DNA of 64,000 nt from Chondromyces crocatus (GCF_001189295.1 NZ_CP012159.1:3732973-3796972), one strand, 5' to 3'; numbered from the stretch's first letter, positions 7,346-15,668 are shown. The notes: a model not told the origin generated them from the letters alone. A program made the numbers and translations.

Positions 7346-9490
7346 GTGCACGTCACCACCACGTCTGCCGCTCTCCGTGTCGCCGCCCGCCCCTGGCCCA
7401 CAGCGCGCGGCGGCTGGACGCTCTCCCTGGTCTGCAAGGCCACCTACCGCCTCCAGCCTGGTGAATGCCCGCTCCACGACGTCCCTGAACCCCTGTACGA
7501 GGACGACACCCACTGGGACGACGATCCCACCCGCAGCCTCGCCGTCGCTTCCGACCTCGCCCCCTTCAAGCCCCGCGCCGACGTCCTTCTCGTCGGCAGC
7601 GCCTTCGCCCCTCGGCGCCAGCCGGCGCGTTCCATCGCCGCGCGCCTGATCACCGCCAGCATCGACAAATCGCTCGAAGCTTGGGCCGACCGCGCCTGGA
7701 CCCAGGACGGCCTGCTTCGCGAGGGCCCCCGGGTCACCAAGGTCTCTCTCCGCTACGAGCGTGCTGCTGGCGGCCCGGGATCCTGGAACCCCGTCGGCGT
7801 TCGCCCCGACGCGCAGCCCACCCTCTACGGCCAGGTTCCCCTTCCCAACCTCCAGCCGATGGGCCTGCACATCACCCGCCGCGAGGACTTCATCGAACCC
7901 ATCGGCTTCGGCCCCATCGCTCCCACCTGGCCCAGCCGTCGCGAGCGCCTCGGCGGCCGAGCTGGCACGTGGCGCCACGAGCGCTGGTGGGAGCAGCCCC
8001 TGCCCGAGGGCTTCGATCTCGCCTTCTTCAACATCGCCCCCCTCGACCAGCAGGTCACCGAGTTACGCCACGACGAGCGTCTCGTCCTCGAGCATCTCCA
8101 CCCCGACCATCCCCGCCTCGTCACCAACCTCCCCGGCCTGCGCCCTCGCGCCATGGCGGAGCGCCCCGGCGCCGCCCCGGAAGAGGTCGCGCTCCGCAGC
8201 GACACCCTCTGCATCGACACCGACCGTGCGCTCTGCACCCTCGTCTGGCGCGGCTGGCTCCCCCTGCGTCACGCCGACGAGCCGGGCTGCATCACCCTCA
8301 GCGCAGAGCGCCCGAGCACCTTCCGACTCTCCAAGCAAACGATCGTCTTGCCCGCCGCGGATGAAGACGACGAGGCGGGGCGCACCCTCCACGCCCCCCT
8401 GCACGGTCTCCAGCCTGCCAGCGTCCTCCCCTTCGTCTCGCGCCCGCCCACCGAGCCGCGCCCGCCTGTGGAGTCAGGGGCGACAGGAGCATCGCGAGGC
8501 GAGCTGCCTGCCAGCCCGCCACAGACACCCCTGCGGCACGACAGGGACGACGACGAGGACACCATCCGGACGCTACCCCCCATGGATCCATCGAGGGGAG
8601 ATGCCGTTGCACCGCGGGGGCGCACGGAGGCGTTGCTGTTCCAGACCGAATCGGCACCGCTCGCCACGCCGGCCGACGCGAATGTCTTGCCGTTCCGTGA
8701 ATCCGTGCCCGCCCTCGGCGCGGTCACGAAAAGCGACCGAGACCAGGATCGACCCGCCTCACCACCTCCGGCAGCATCGGTGGTTCCGGACGTGCCAGCC
8801 CTGACGGCGGCTCCCTTCCAGCGCGGGCTCGCGGAAGAGTTCCCGGTGTCCTGGCACCGCGTCCAGACGCCGCAGGACTGGCCGCCCATCACAGAGACTG
8901 CGCCGCGCGTCTTGCCACCGCCCCCACCCATGATCGGTCCCCTGTCGCGGCCAGATCTGCTGACGCACGAGCCCACGCCGGAGGAGCAACTGCCAGCGCA
9001 GACGGTGGCCACGCCTGCGTCTGAAGCGACGTCGGCGCTGCCGCTCGCGCCGCCCCCACCACCCCTTGCCGACGTCTCGCTGGAGCGCTGCGCCGCACTC
9101 ACGGCGCGCATCGCGCGAAACAAGGCGAAGAAAGCTGAGATCCTCGAGGAGGAGGCGCTTTCCGACCGCGACTGGTCGAGCGCCGAGCGCCGGTGGGCCG
9201 AGGCGATCCGCGCAGAGACCTCCCGCGGCAAGCACGCCCAGCTCCGCAGATTCGATGCGGCCTACGTGAGCCAGCTCGAGCAGGAGCGGGGACCGATCGA
9301 GCCCGAAGAGTACGCGCGCATCTCGGTGGCGGGAGAGCGAGGTGCCCTCGACGACGTGCTCGCCGATCTGGATCTCCCCCGCGGATCGATCATGCGGATC
9401 GAGCGGGTGTGGCTTCATCGCATGGCGACGGAGCCGGCGACGGCGGAGCGGGTGCGGGTGGCCATCGACACGATGCGGGAGGAAGGATGA
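7346..9490 (+). CDS. DUF2169-domain protein, T6SS effector adaptor
   Basis: 714 residues from GTG 7346. The N-terminal ~300 residues are a DUF2169 domain, with the recognisable features VVCKATY-like SLVCKATYRL, DDTHWDDDP, PFKPRADVLLVGSAF and GFGPIAPTWPSRRE...P.GFD..FFNIAP. A Pro-rich spacer of ~200 residues follows (about 365-580). The C-terminal ~130 residues are charged and helical (CAALTARIARNKAKKAEIL...). Proteins of this family act in the cytoplasm as chaperones/adaptors that load effectors onto VgrG or PAAR tips. The neighbours here are exactly such proteins. It converges on the PAAR gene with 16 bp between stops. Confidence 0.85.
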   Translation: MHVTTTSAALRVAARPWPTARGGWTLSLVCKATYRLQPGECPLHDVPEPLYEDDTHWDDDPTRSLAVASDLAPFKPRADVLLVGSAFAPRRQPARSIAARLITASIDKSLEAWADRAWTQDGLLREGPRVTKVSLRYERAAGGPGSWNPVGVRPDAQPTLYGQVPLPNLQPMGLHITRREDFIEPIGFGPIAPTWPSRRERLGGRAGTWRHERWWEQPLPEGFDLAFFNIAPLDQQVTELRHDERLVLEHLHPDHPRLVTNLPGLRPRAMAERPGAAPEEVALRSDTLCIDTDRALCTLVWRGWLPLRHADEPGCITLSAERPSTFRLSKQTIVLPAADEDDEAGRTLHAPLHGLQPASVLPFVSRPPTEPRPPVESGATGASRGELPASPPQTPLRHDRDDDEDTIRTLPPMDPSRGDAVAPRGRTEALLFQTESAPLATPADANVLPFRESVPALGAVTKSDRDQDRPASPPPAASVVPDVPALTAAPFQRGLAEEFPVSWHRVQTPQDWPPITETAPRVLPPPPPMIGPLSRPDLLTHEPTPEEQLPAQTVATPASEATSALPLAPPPPPLADVSLERCAALTARIARNKAKKAEILEEEALSDRDWSSAERRWAEAIRAETSRGKHAQLRRFDAAYVSQLEQERGPIEPEEYARISVAGERGALDDVLADLDLPRGSIMRIERVWLHRMATEPATAERVRVAIDTMREEG

Positions 9491-9506
9491 ACCACCCGCC
9501 CTTCTG

Positions 9507-10388
9507 TCAATCACCGAGGAGAACGGTCGCATCCCCTTCCGCGATGACGCCACCGTGGCAGGTCGTGTCCCCCTTGCGTGCGGCCGGCAGGCCACCGAAG
9601 AAGACCGTGCTGGAAGCCTTCGCGATCTGATCCAGGAGGGGAACGCAGTCCGCGATGTCCCCATCACCACAGCCTCCGAGGAGCTGCGCCATCAACGGGT
9701 ACAACTTCAGCACGTCCTCGCCGAAGTCATTGGGCGACGGGTTCGCATTCGGCTGCTTGGACGGCCCGAGATTGTAGAGCGACGCCAGGATGTCGGGTCG
9801 GTTGGCAATGGAGGGAAACGCCGGGTCCCACTGATCCTGGAAGTACTTCAGGTAGGCCGCTGCATACATGGCGTTGATGCCATTGTCTTCGAGCTTCGTT
9901 TTGCGCGCCATGTTCTCGCTGCCCGAGATGAGACCGATCAAAGGAATGTTCCAGCCGCTGGTGGCGGGCATGTAGCCCTGCTCCTCGATGAAGCGTGCCG
10001 TGGCGACCTGGACCTGGGCGAGCCCGATGGAGGGCTTCCCGACGGGTCCCCAGTCTTCGGAGAGGAAGCCCATGGGCATCTCCAGGAGCTCCTTGATGAT
10101 GTTGTTGTCGGCATTCTCTCGCAAGATGATGGCCGCCAGCGTCCTGGGGTCGACGCCCTTCGTTCTGGCGGCATCGAGAATGTGCCTGGCATTGTCCCGG
10201 ATGAGCTTCTGCAGATCCTCGGACAGGTCGGACAGGTCCGGCGTCGTCCCCGAAGAGCCTCGCGCTGCAGGGGAACCGCCAATGAGCACCGTCGTGCACC
10301 CGGGGGGAAGGATGGGACCTCCGACATGCGGCTCCGGCGCCTCCTCCGGACAGGTGTGCCAGTCTCCGACTCTCGCTGCTGGTTTCAT
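9507..10388 (-). CDS. Split PAAR protein with inserted lysozyme-like domain (T6SS spike effector)
   Basis: 293 residues. Residues 1-43 are the first part of a PAAR domain (AARVGDWHTCP...HVGGPILPPGCTTVLIGGSPAAR). Residues ~259-293 are the last part (STVFFGGLPAARKGDTTCHGGVIAEGDATVLLG). In ordinary PAAR proteins these segments are consecutive. Here ~200 residues are inserted between them. The insert looks like a lysozyme/lytic-transglycosylase fold: helix GVDPRTLAAIILRENADNN with E91 as candidate catalytic acid, then SIGLAQVQVATA, matching the E...GLxQ pattern of SLT enzymes. The product would sharpen the VgrG tip and cut peptidoglycan in the target periplasm. It lies 24 bp downstream of vgrG on the same strand. 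Confidence 0.8.
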   Translation of the reverse strand: MKPAARVGDWHTCPEEAPEPHVGGPILPPGCTTVLIGGSPAARGSSGTTPDLSDLSEDLQKLIRDNARHILDAARTKGVDPRTLAAIILRENADNNIIKELLEMPMGFLSEDWGPVGKPSIGLAQVQVATARFIEEQGYMPATSGWNIPLIGLISGSENMARKTKLEDNGINAMYAAAYLKYFQDQWDPAFPSIANRPDILASLYNLGPSKQPNANPSPNDFGEDVLKLYPLMAQLLGGCGDGDIADCVPLLDQIAKASSTVFFGGLPAARKGDTTCHGGVIAEGDATVLLGD

Positions 10389-10412
10389 GGCCGAATGTCT
10401 CCCGGGATTTCG

Positions 10413-12530
10413 CTAGCAGTTGACCTTCACCAGCGGCCCACCCTGGATGACCACCTCTCCTGCGATGGATCCGAGGGTGAGGCCCGAGACGCCTCCCACG
10501 TTGGCCTGACCAACGGAGGTCACATTGACGGCACTCGTCGCCCACAGGGAAATCGTCTTGGCGATCAGGGTGATCGCATCCCCCTCCAGTGTGATGGACG
10601 CTCCGGCGCCGGTATCGAGGACGATCTTCTTGTTCTGCATGAGCGTCGTCGTATTCCCGCCCCCGCCACCTCCCTCGCTCGGAGGCACGATGGTCACCAC
10701 GTGGGTGTCTCCCACCATCGTCGAATCGATCGACCCCACCTGCGTCGCTCGATTCACCCCCACCGACCAGCGCTGGTTCATCCCCACGGAGACCTGCTCG
10801 TTCAACTGAACCCGGTGCGTCCGGTTCGCACCCACCATCAAGCTGTCGTTCGATCCGATGGACTTCGAGCGATTGCGACCGATGGTGACGCTCTCGTCAT
10901 TCTTGACCAGCTTCTTGAGGTCCTTTTCTGCCTGGATGTTCAAGAGCTCCTTCCCCTTGGCATCCTCGAACATCATCTCGTTGTAGCCGCCACCGCCGCC
11001 GGTCGAATTGCTTCTCAATCCCGTCTGCGTCTTGTTGTCCGGCAGCTTGTACGGGACCTTCTGCAGGTTCGTGTACACCCGGCCCACGATCACCGGCCTG
11101 TCTGGATCGCCGCCGAGGAAGTCGACGATCACCTCCTGCCCGATCCGGGGCAGGTTCATCCCGCCGAAACCTGCGCCGCCCCAGGGCTGGCTCACGTGGA
11201 TCCAGCACGAGCTGCTCTCGTCCATCTTGCTCTCGCGGTCCCAGTGGAAGTGGACGCGCACCCGCCCAAATTCATCGCAATGAATCTCTTCCTTTGCGGG
11301 CCCGACCACCGTCGCGCTCTCCACCCCGTTCGTCTTCGGCTTCGGCATGGTCAGCGGCGGCCGGTAGGACGCGTCGGCGCTCACCACCTCGCAGCTCTGG
11401 TGCCACTCACCATTCTGGGACCCACTCAGGTTGCACTCCACGACGAGGAGCTGCTCGTCCGCGCCCAGCTCGGACTTCGGATGGTCGAGCATGCTCATCA
11501 CCATTCCCGGCGCCAGATCGTGCGCATCCGTCGTGAAGGTGCACCGGACCGCCGTGGACCGCTTCGCCTCCAGCCGCTTCCGCGCCACGCGCTCCCCCTC
11601 GTTCTCGTCGGTGCGCGTCTTCCCTCGGTCGTCGGCCACCGGGCTCTCGTCCCCCTTTTCCGAACGGAACAGGAAAGCCCCTGGCGTGTAATGGAATCGC
11701 TCCAGCTTCGACTCGACCTCCACGCTCGACGCTTCCGCCGACTTCGCCAGCCGATAGGTCGGTGAGCGCCGGTAATCGTGGTCCTGGACGGTGTAGCGCC
11801 CCGGTCGCACCCGCTGACCGATGCGGACTGCCGTCACGTGCTCATTCCCGGCGGCCGACGTGGCGTCATCGTGGAAGCGAATCTTCGGGAGCCGCAGCGC
11901 ATTCGATTGTGGCGCATCGGAGAGCACCACCCTCGTCTCCCCCCCTTCCTCCGCGAAGTAGAACGTGACCCCCACGTCCTCGAGCATGCGGCACAGGAAG
12001 GCGAAGTCGCTCTCCCCGTACTGGACGCGGTACTTCCGTGGTTTGTACGTGTCGCTCAGCTTCTCGCTGAAGGGGATGCTCCACTCGTCGAGCAGCTTCC
12101 GCGCGATGTCCAGCTCCGACATCTGCTGGAACATGCGGTAGTTGCGCCGCTGGGTGAGCAACCACAGCGAGGGAACGATGCTCACCTCGTACGTCGACGC
12201 CCCATCCTCCTCGACGCGGACCTGCTGGATGTGATTGCAGATCCCCGTCCACGTGCGCCGATGACCCCCATGGGCCAGGCGAAAGATCGCCTCCCGACCG
12301 ACCACCGCATCGAATGCGATGTCCGGATTCAGGCAATGCGCGACGACGCTGATGCTGAAGAGCGTGGACAGGCGCTCGTTGACCGAGAACTGGTTCACCT
12401 CCAGCGTGTCGTCCGAATCCACGGTGATGGCGACCCCGCCGGCCGGCGTTCCGTCCGGTCGTCGAGGTGAACCGATGGCATCGTCGCCACGGGGCACGGA
12501 GGCACGCGGCGGCCTGGGAGCAGCACTCAT
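10413..12530 (-). CDS. vgrG: T6SS spike protein VgrG
   Basis: 705 residues. It shows the gp27-like N-terminal region (FSVNERLSTLFSISVVAHC, YRVQYGESDFAFLCRMLEDVGVTFYF), the gp5 OB-fold (CDEFGRVRVHFHWDRE...SCWIHVSQPWGGAGFGGMNLPRIGQEVIVDFLGGDPDRPVIVGRVY) and the C-terminal beta-helix of gp5-type repeats (VTIGRNRSKSIG, LMVGANRTHRV). It ends in a short hydrophobic tail with no fused effector domain. It forms the trimeric spike of the T6SS tail tube. It starts an apparent vgrG-PAAR unit. The structural T6SS genes (tssA-M) are outside this window, so this is an orphan effector island. Confidence 0.95.
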   Translation of the reverse strand: MSAAPRPPRASVPRGDDAIGSPRRPDGTPAGGVAITVDSDDTLEVNQFSVNERLSTLFSISVVAHCLNPDIAFDAVVGREAIFRLAHGGHRRTWTGICNHIQQVRVEEDGASTYEVSIVPSLWLLTQRRNYRMFQQMSELDIARKLLDEWSIPFSEKLSDTYKPRKYRVQYGESDFAFLCRMLEDVGVTFYFAEEGGETRVVLSDAPQSNALRLPKIRFHDDATSAAGNEHVTAVRIGQRVRPGRYTVQDHDYRRSPTYRLAKSAEASSVEVESKLERFHYTPGAFLFRSEKGDESPVADDRGKTRTDENEGERVARKRLEAKRSTAVRCTFTTDAHDLAPGMVMSMLDHPKSELGADEQLLVVECNLSGSQNGEWHQSCEVVSADASYRPPLTMPKPKTNGVESATVVGPAKEEIHCDEFGRVRVHFHWDRESKMDESSSCWIHVSQPWGGAGFGGMNLPRIGQEVIVDFLGGDPDRPVIVGRVYTNLQKVPYKLPDNKTQTGLRSNSTGGGGGYNEMMFEDAKGKELLNIQAEKDLKKLVKNDESVTIGRNRSKSIGSNDSLMVGANRTHRVQLNEQVSVGMNQRWSVGVNRATQVGSIDSTMVGDTHVVTIVPPSEGGGGGGNTTTLMQNKKIVLDTGAGASITLEGDAITLIAKTISLWATSAVNVTSVGQANVGGVSGLTLGSIAGEVVIQGGPLVKVNC

Positions 12531-13199
12531 GCTGGAGACCTCTCGGGTAAGAAGGGATCCCTGTCCGCGGGCATGCGCTGCGTGGCATGCCAGGTCAGGT
12601 CAGGGCGGGGAGCAGGAAGGTCGAGACAGGGGAGAAGAGACGAGGCCGGCGTGGCCTCCGAGCCATCAAGACGGCGTAAACGCTTCGCTGGAAACCTCGA
12701 GATCACCCAGCGGGAAGGGGCGGAGGGCGCGACGAGCGCACCTCGGCCGCCCCACCAGGGGATGCTGGAGGCGACGACGACGGCCGAGGCACCTGGAGCC
12801 GGCGCCACGCCTTGCGTCGCCAGCAGCGCCCCTGGACGCCCGCGCTCCTGAGCTGGCGCGTCGTGCGGACCGTCCGTGGTGGGCCAGTGGAGCATCTGTG
12901 TTCGTTGGACCACAACGACCACGAGGTCGTCAAGCCGTCGTCACCGGTCGTCTCGGTGCACGCCGCCATGCGGCCAAGCCCTCCGCGGCAAGCCCTCCGC
13001 GGCCAAGACCTCGGCCAAGCCCTCCGCGGCCAAGACCTCGGCCAAGCCCTCCGCGGCCAAGCCCTCGGCCGAGCCCTCCGCGGAGACGTGTTGCGGCCAA
13101 GCCTCGGCGACAAAGCCTTCAGCGACACAGCCCTGAGCCGTAGCGAAACGCGGTCGACGCAGCGGAGCCGCGACCGTGGCGTGCAAAGACCGGGCTTCT
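12531..13199. other. Gene-free stretch between vgrG and barstar containing a 27-bp tandem repeat
   Basis: No frame here gives a recognisable protein. The plus-strand frame through 12876-13136 would give a lysine/alanine/serine-rich tail only because of the tandem repeat inside it, and its first half is low-complexity threonine/arginine. The vgrG promoter would be expected near 12540-12600, but no clear -35/-10 pair was seen. Confidence 0.5.
12979..13085 (+). repeat. 27-bp tandem repeat, about 3-4 units
   Basis: The 27-base unit starts with CCCTCCGCGGCCAAGACCTC and repeats at 12993 and 13020, with a partial diverged unit before and another after (from 13047). Each unit is nine codons, so one plus-strand frame repeats KPSAAKTSA. 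It resembles a minisatellite left over from, or mimicking, an alanine/lysine-rich histone-like tail. No start or ribosome binding site supports a gene. Confidence 0.75.
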
Positions 13200-13616
13200 C
13201 TAAGCGGACGACGCGCCGGGGCTACCTTTGGCGGGCGGCTTGGCATCGAGCAACGCCAGCACCCTGTCCCTCGCCGCGGCGGGAAACACCACGCGCAGCA
13301 TGTGTGCTTCGCCCGGCTTCCAGCTTCGCACGGCCTCCGCCAGCACCTCGACGTACGTGTGGAGCTCCGCCGGTGCGATCGCCGGGAGGTCCCGGTGCAC
13401 CAGGACGACCTCGTGGGCGGCCAGCCAGTGGAGGTCACGAAGGCAATCCGACAAGGCATCCCAGTTGAAGCCGAAATACCCTGGAAGCCGGAGCGCCTCG
13501 TACAGCGACGCGAGCAACGCCTCCACGCTCGAGAGCCCGGTGGGCACCTCGGCCACGAAGTCTCCCGCCTTGCTCGCTCCCGTGCCGAACTCGAAGACCT
13601 GCTGCTGACGACTCAT
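13200..13616 (-). CDS. Barstar-family RNase inhibitor (immunity protein)
   Basis: 138 residues. The barstar core is clear: PTGLSSVEALLASLYEALRLPGYFGFNWDALSDCLRDLHWL, including the G-x-N-W-D-A-L-x-D-C-L segment that forms the inhibitory helix blocking the RNase active site. It starts 11 bp downstream of the RNase gene stop, in the same orientation, as expected for a toxin-immunity pair. Role: cytoplasmic protein that neutralises the cognate barnase/RNase Sa-type enzyme encoded just upstream. Confidence 0.9.
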   Translation of the reverse strand: MSRQQQVFEFGTGASKAGDFVAEVPTGLSSVEALLASLYEALRLPGYFGFNWDALSDCLRDLHWLAAHEVVLVHRDLPAIAPAELHTYVEVLAEAVRSWKPGEAHMLRVVFPAAARDRVLALLDAKPPAKGSPGASSA

Positions 13617-13627
13617 CGACGCTGCCC

Positions 13628-14221
13628 TCAGTTGAGCGGAATGAAGGTCTGATAATGATCGGGCGTGTAATACACCTCCCCGCAGCGCCCGACGATGAGC
13701 CGCTGAGGGCCTGCGCCCGAGATGCCGGGCGTCGGGTGCACATACTCCGTGTAATAGCCGTAGGGCTCTTCGGGTAACGGAGGCTCCGTGCTGCCGGGCA
13801 AGGGGCGGTTGCTGAAGGTGCTCCCGTCGTTGCGATGCGGGTAGCTGCCGCCCGCCGCGATCCTGTCCAGCGTGGGCCCGAGATCGATGGGCCCCTCCAG
13901 CACGATGTCATCCCTCCGATCCTCCACCCGGACGCCATCGACGATGCGCCTCGGCGGGCCTCGGGGCGTGTCGAGGCAGGACGGGCCATCCACCCCGTCG
14001 GAGATCACGGATGCCTGGTCGGACGCCTGGTCATCCAGCCCTTCTGACGGCGCTGGCGGAGCGATGACCGCGGAGCCCGAGCTTCCACCGGATTCCACGC
14101 GCGTCTCCGCTTCGTGGGCGAGGAGCGTCTCGACGGCTGGCGTGCTCGCCAGGAGCGCCGGCCCTTCGTCCTCCGGGGGCGTCTCGGCGCTGGGCTCGTT
14201 CCGGGAAGGCGACGCGGTCAT
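13628..14221 (-). CDS. Barnase/RNase Sa-type guanyl-specific ribonuclease toxin
   Basis: 197 residues. The first ~105 are Pro/Glu/Ser-rich and look like a linker or delivery region; no secretion signal is evident. Residues ~113-197 match microbial RNase Sa/barnase closely: LDRIAAGGSYPHRNDGSTF, YGYYTEYVHPTPG, RLIVGRCGEVYYTPDHYQTF. The catalytic set is visible: general base E159, phosphate-binding R174 (and R179), and general acid H189. The enzyme would cut RNA 3' of guanosine in a competitor's cytoplasm. ATG 14221 has CCAGGAGAG in front. The gene lies just upstream of barstar, and the vgrG-PAAR genes follow on the same strand, so T6SS delivery is likely but not proven. Confidence 0.88.
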   Translation of the reverse strand: MTASPSRNEPSAETPPEDEGPALLASTPAVETLLAHEAETRVESGGSSGSAVIAPPAPSEGLDDQASDQASVISDGVDGPSCLDTPRGPPRRIVDGVRVEDRRDDIVLEGPIDLGPTLDRIAAGGSYPHRNDGSTFSNRPLPGSTEPPLPEEPYGYYTEYVHPTPGISGAGPQRLIVGRCGEVYYTPDHYQTFIPLN

Positions 14222-14865
14222 CTCTCCTGGTATGGATCGAAGCCATGCGGCGCGCCTGTCTGCGGGCGGGTGCCCTGCGGATCAGGATTACGCTGGGTCC
14301 ACGAGCAGCCCGGGCGGTGACGCGCGGCGGCTGCCCAGCACGAAGCTGACCCCTCATGCAGGACGGAGGTCAGCGACCCGTCCGGGTGACCCCTCTCGAT
14401 CGGGCGCGCGCACCAGCGGCTCATCCTCGCATCGAGCGTCACCACCAACCGCAAGGTGGGGCAGCGATGCTGCGCCTCCCGACGGTTGATGAGGCCGCTC
14501 CGGAGGGCTCTCTCATGGCCTGCTGCAGTGTTCTCGAACCAGCAGATTTCCCACAACCTGGGGTTTCGGCCGAGTGCGCGCCATTCCTTCTCGATACGCG
14601 TCAGCGCCTCCGGACCTGTGACCCCCCAGGGGACGAAATCGTCCATGGTGCGACCAAACTCGCCAACCACCATCAAGTCATTCGAAACAACGTAGCTGAT
14701 GACAGCGATCGTGTTCTGAAGCCGTTCTTCGTCGAAGACGCCCGGGCGTGTGTCGGGGAGGCCCAGGCCCTCATTCACTCGAGACGATATCCAACCAAGG
14801 TAAAGCCAGTCGTCGTAGCCATCGACCACCACCTCATCGACAATTGCTTCCAGCTGTTTCGTCAT
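14218..14865 (-). CDS. Orphan immunity-like protein fused to an Rpn-family fragment (chimeric ORF)
   Basis: From ATG 14865 the first ~125 residues form a compact acidic/aromatic domain of no family I recognise (MTKQLEAIVDEVVVDGYDDW, WGVTGPEALTRIEKEWRALG, RLWEICWFENT). Size, composition and position suggest a cytoplasmic immunity protein. Downstream the frame enters ~37 residues that match copies A and E of the Rpn-like family (RCPTLRLVVTLDARMSRWCARPIERG), then ~45 residues of unstructured read-through. The native C-terminus has therefore probably been replaced. The stop overlaps the RNase ATG by 4 bp (ATGA). Function unknown. Confidence 0.55.
   Translation of the reverse strand: MTKQLEAIVDEVVVDGYDDWLYLGWISSRVNEGLGLPDTRPGVFDEERLQNTIAVISYVVSNDLMVVGEFGRTMDDFVPWGVTGPEALTRIEKEWRALGRNPRLWEICWFENTAAGHERALRSGLINRREAQHRCPTLRLVVTLDARMSRWCARPIERGHPDGSLTSVLHEGSASCWAAAARHRPGCSWTQRNPDPQGTRPQTGAPHGFDPYQER
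14369..14480 (-). pseudogene. Rpn-like family, copy C, ~110-bp internal fragment
   Basis: The DNA is closely similar to 39605-39716 in intact copy E, covering the strand-turn-strand segment CPTL..VVTLDA.M.RWCARPIE.GHP. Only this piece survives. It is embedded in frame within the 14218-14865 ORF. It shows that this gene family leaves fragments next to immunity-like genes. Confidence 0.8.
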
Positions 14866-14941
14866 CGATGCACCTCGAAACCCTCTCTGTCGAGCGGGTG
14901 GACATCGCCTCGGAGGGAGGATGAGTCGGAGGGGCAGAAGC

Positions 14942-15161
14942 TCACGGTGGGGGGACGATTCCCTCGTCGATCCTGCGCCAGAAGGTTTCAACCTGAGCCA
15001 TTTCCTGATCGATCATGCGATCGTGAGCGTCGATGTCCTTGGCGACATGTGGCGGACCGAGGATGAGTTGCACCTTCCCCGTGGACAGTGTCGTGCAGAT
15101 CCAATCCTCCGGTATGCTCGCATCGACGATCTCGAATCGAGACCTGGGTATGAAGACGTGA
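14942..15161 (-). pseudogene. 3' fragment of an immunity-like gene paralogous to 19113-19499
   Basis: Read on the minus strand, it encodes ~73 residues starting VFIPRSRFEIVDASIPEDWI and ending WRRIDEGIVPPP. This is nearly the same as the C-terminal part of the intact gene at 19113-19499. No start codon remains; the break occurs at the same point where the CdiI-like gene ends. It may have been placed here by recombination that swapped immunity cassettes. Confidence 0.75.
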
Positions 15162-15668
15162 TCATGCAGTCCTTCGCTCCAGAAACGCGCGGATTGCCTC
15201 GACGGTGGTGAACCACTCCGAGATGGGCCTGCCGCCTTCCGAGATGATGTGTCTTTCCTGCATCGAGTCTTCAGGCCTATCCAGCGAGAATGGTCGGTCG
15301 AGTTCTTCGAGGGGGCAGAACTGATCCTGCACGGCGATCAAGTCACCGGCACGATAAAAACCCCACCACCGGAAAAAATTCGCACCCGTCGGCTCGCAGA
15401 TCGAAGCCATCATGAGGGCGCGGTCGTGGGTCATGATCCGCCGCGCCGCCCCGATCCATTGTTCTTCATACCGGTCTCTGGACCAGAAGAGGCTATCCAG
15501 AGCAAACTTCTCACGAAATGAGCCAATGCAAATTTCGCCGAAGTAACTGCCTTCCATGCCGGCAACGTAAAAATCGTCCAGGAAGTAGATGTCGAAAAAA
15601 TCCATGGCGAGCCCTCTGACCCAATCGAGATTGAACCCGTATTTCCGGTCAGCTTCTGTTTCTGTCAA
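15162..15668 (-). CDS. CdiI-like contact-dependent inhibition immunity protein
   Basis: 168 residues. Segments ALDSLFWSRDRYEEQWIGAA, ALMMASICEPTGANFFRWWGFY and ISEWFTTVEAIRAFL correspond in order and spacing to the E. coli-type CdiI immunity pattern (LPLSYW...Y...W, SMYEP...NF...W, ISEWHT...V..F). The first codon in frame is TTG 15668 with a poor ribosome binding site, so the true start is uncertain. Role: cytoplasmic neutralisation of a CDI/Rhs/T6SS nuclease tip. No cognate toxin is adjacent, so it may be an orphan protective gene. It stands first in the minus-strand block that leads to the RNase-barstar-VgrG-PAAR genes. Confidence 0.6.
   Translation of the reverse strand: MTETEADRKYGFNLDWVRGLAMDFFDIYFLDDFYVAGMEGSYFGEICIGSFREKFALDSLFWSRDRYEEQWIGAARRIMTHDRALMMASICEPTGANFFRWWGFYRAGDLIAVQDQFCPLEELDRPFSLDRPEDSMQERHIISEGGRPISEWFTTVEAIRAFLERRTA

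Noticed and set aside
12876..13136. Possible small histone-like KPSAAK protein
   Set aside because: The repeat alone creates the composition; the upstream half is low complexity and no ribosome binding site or homologous globular part exists.
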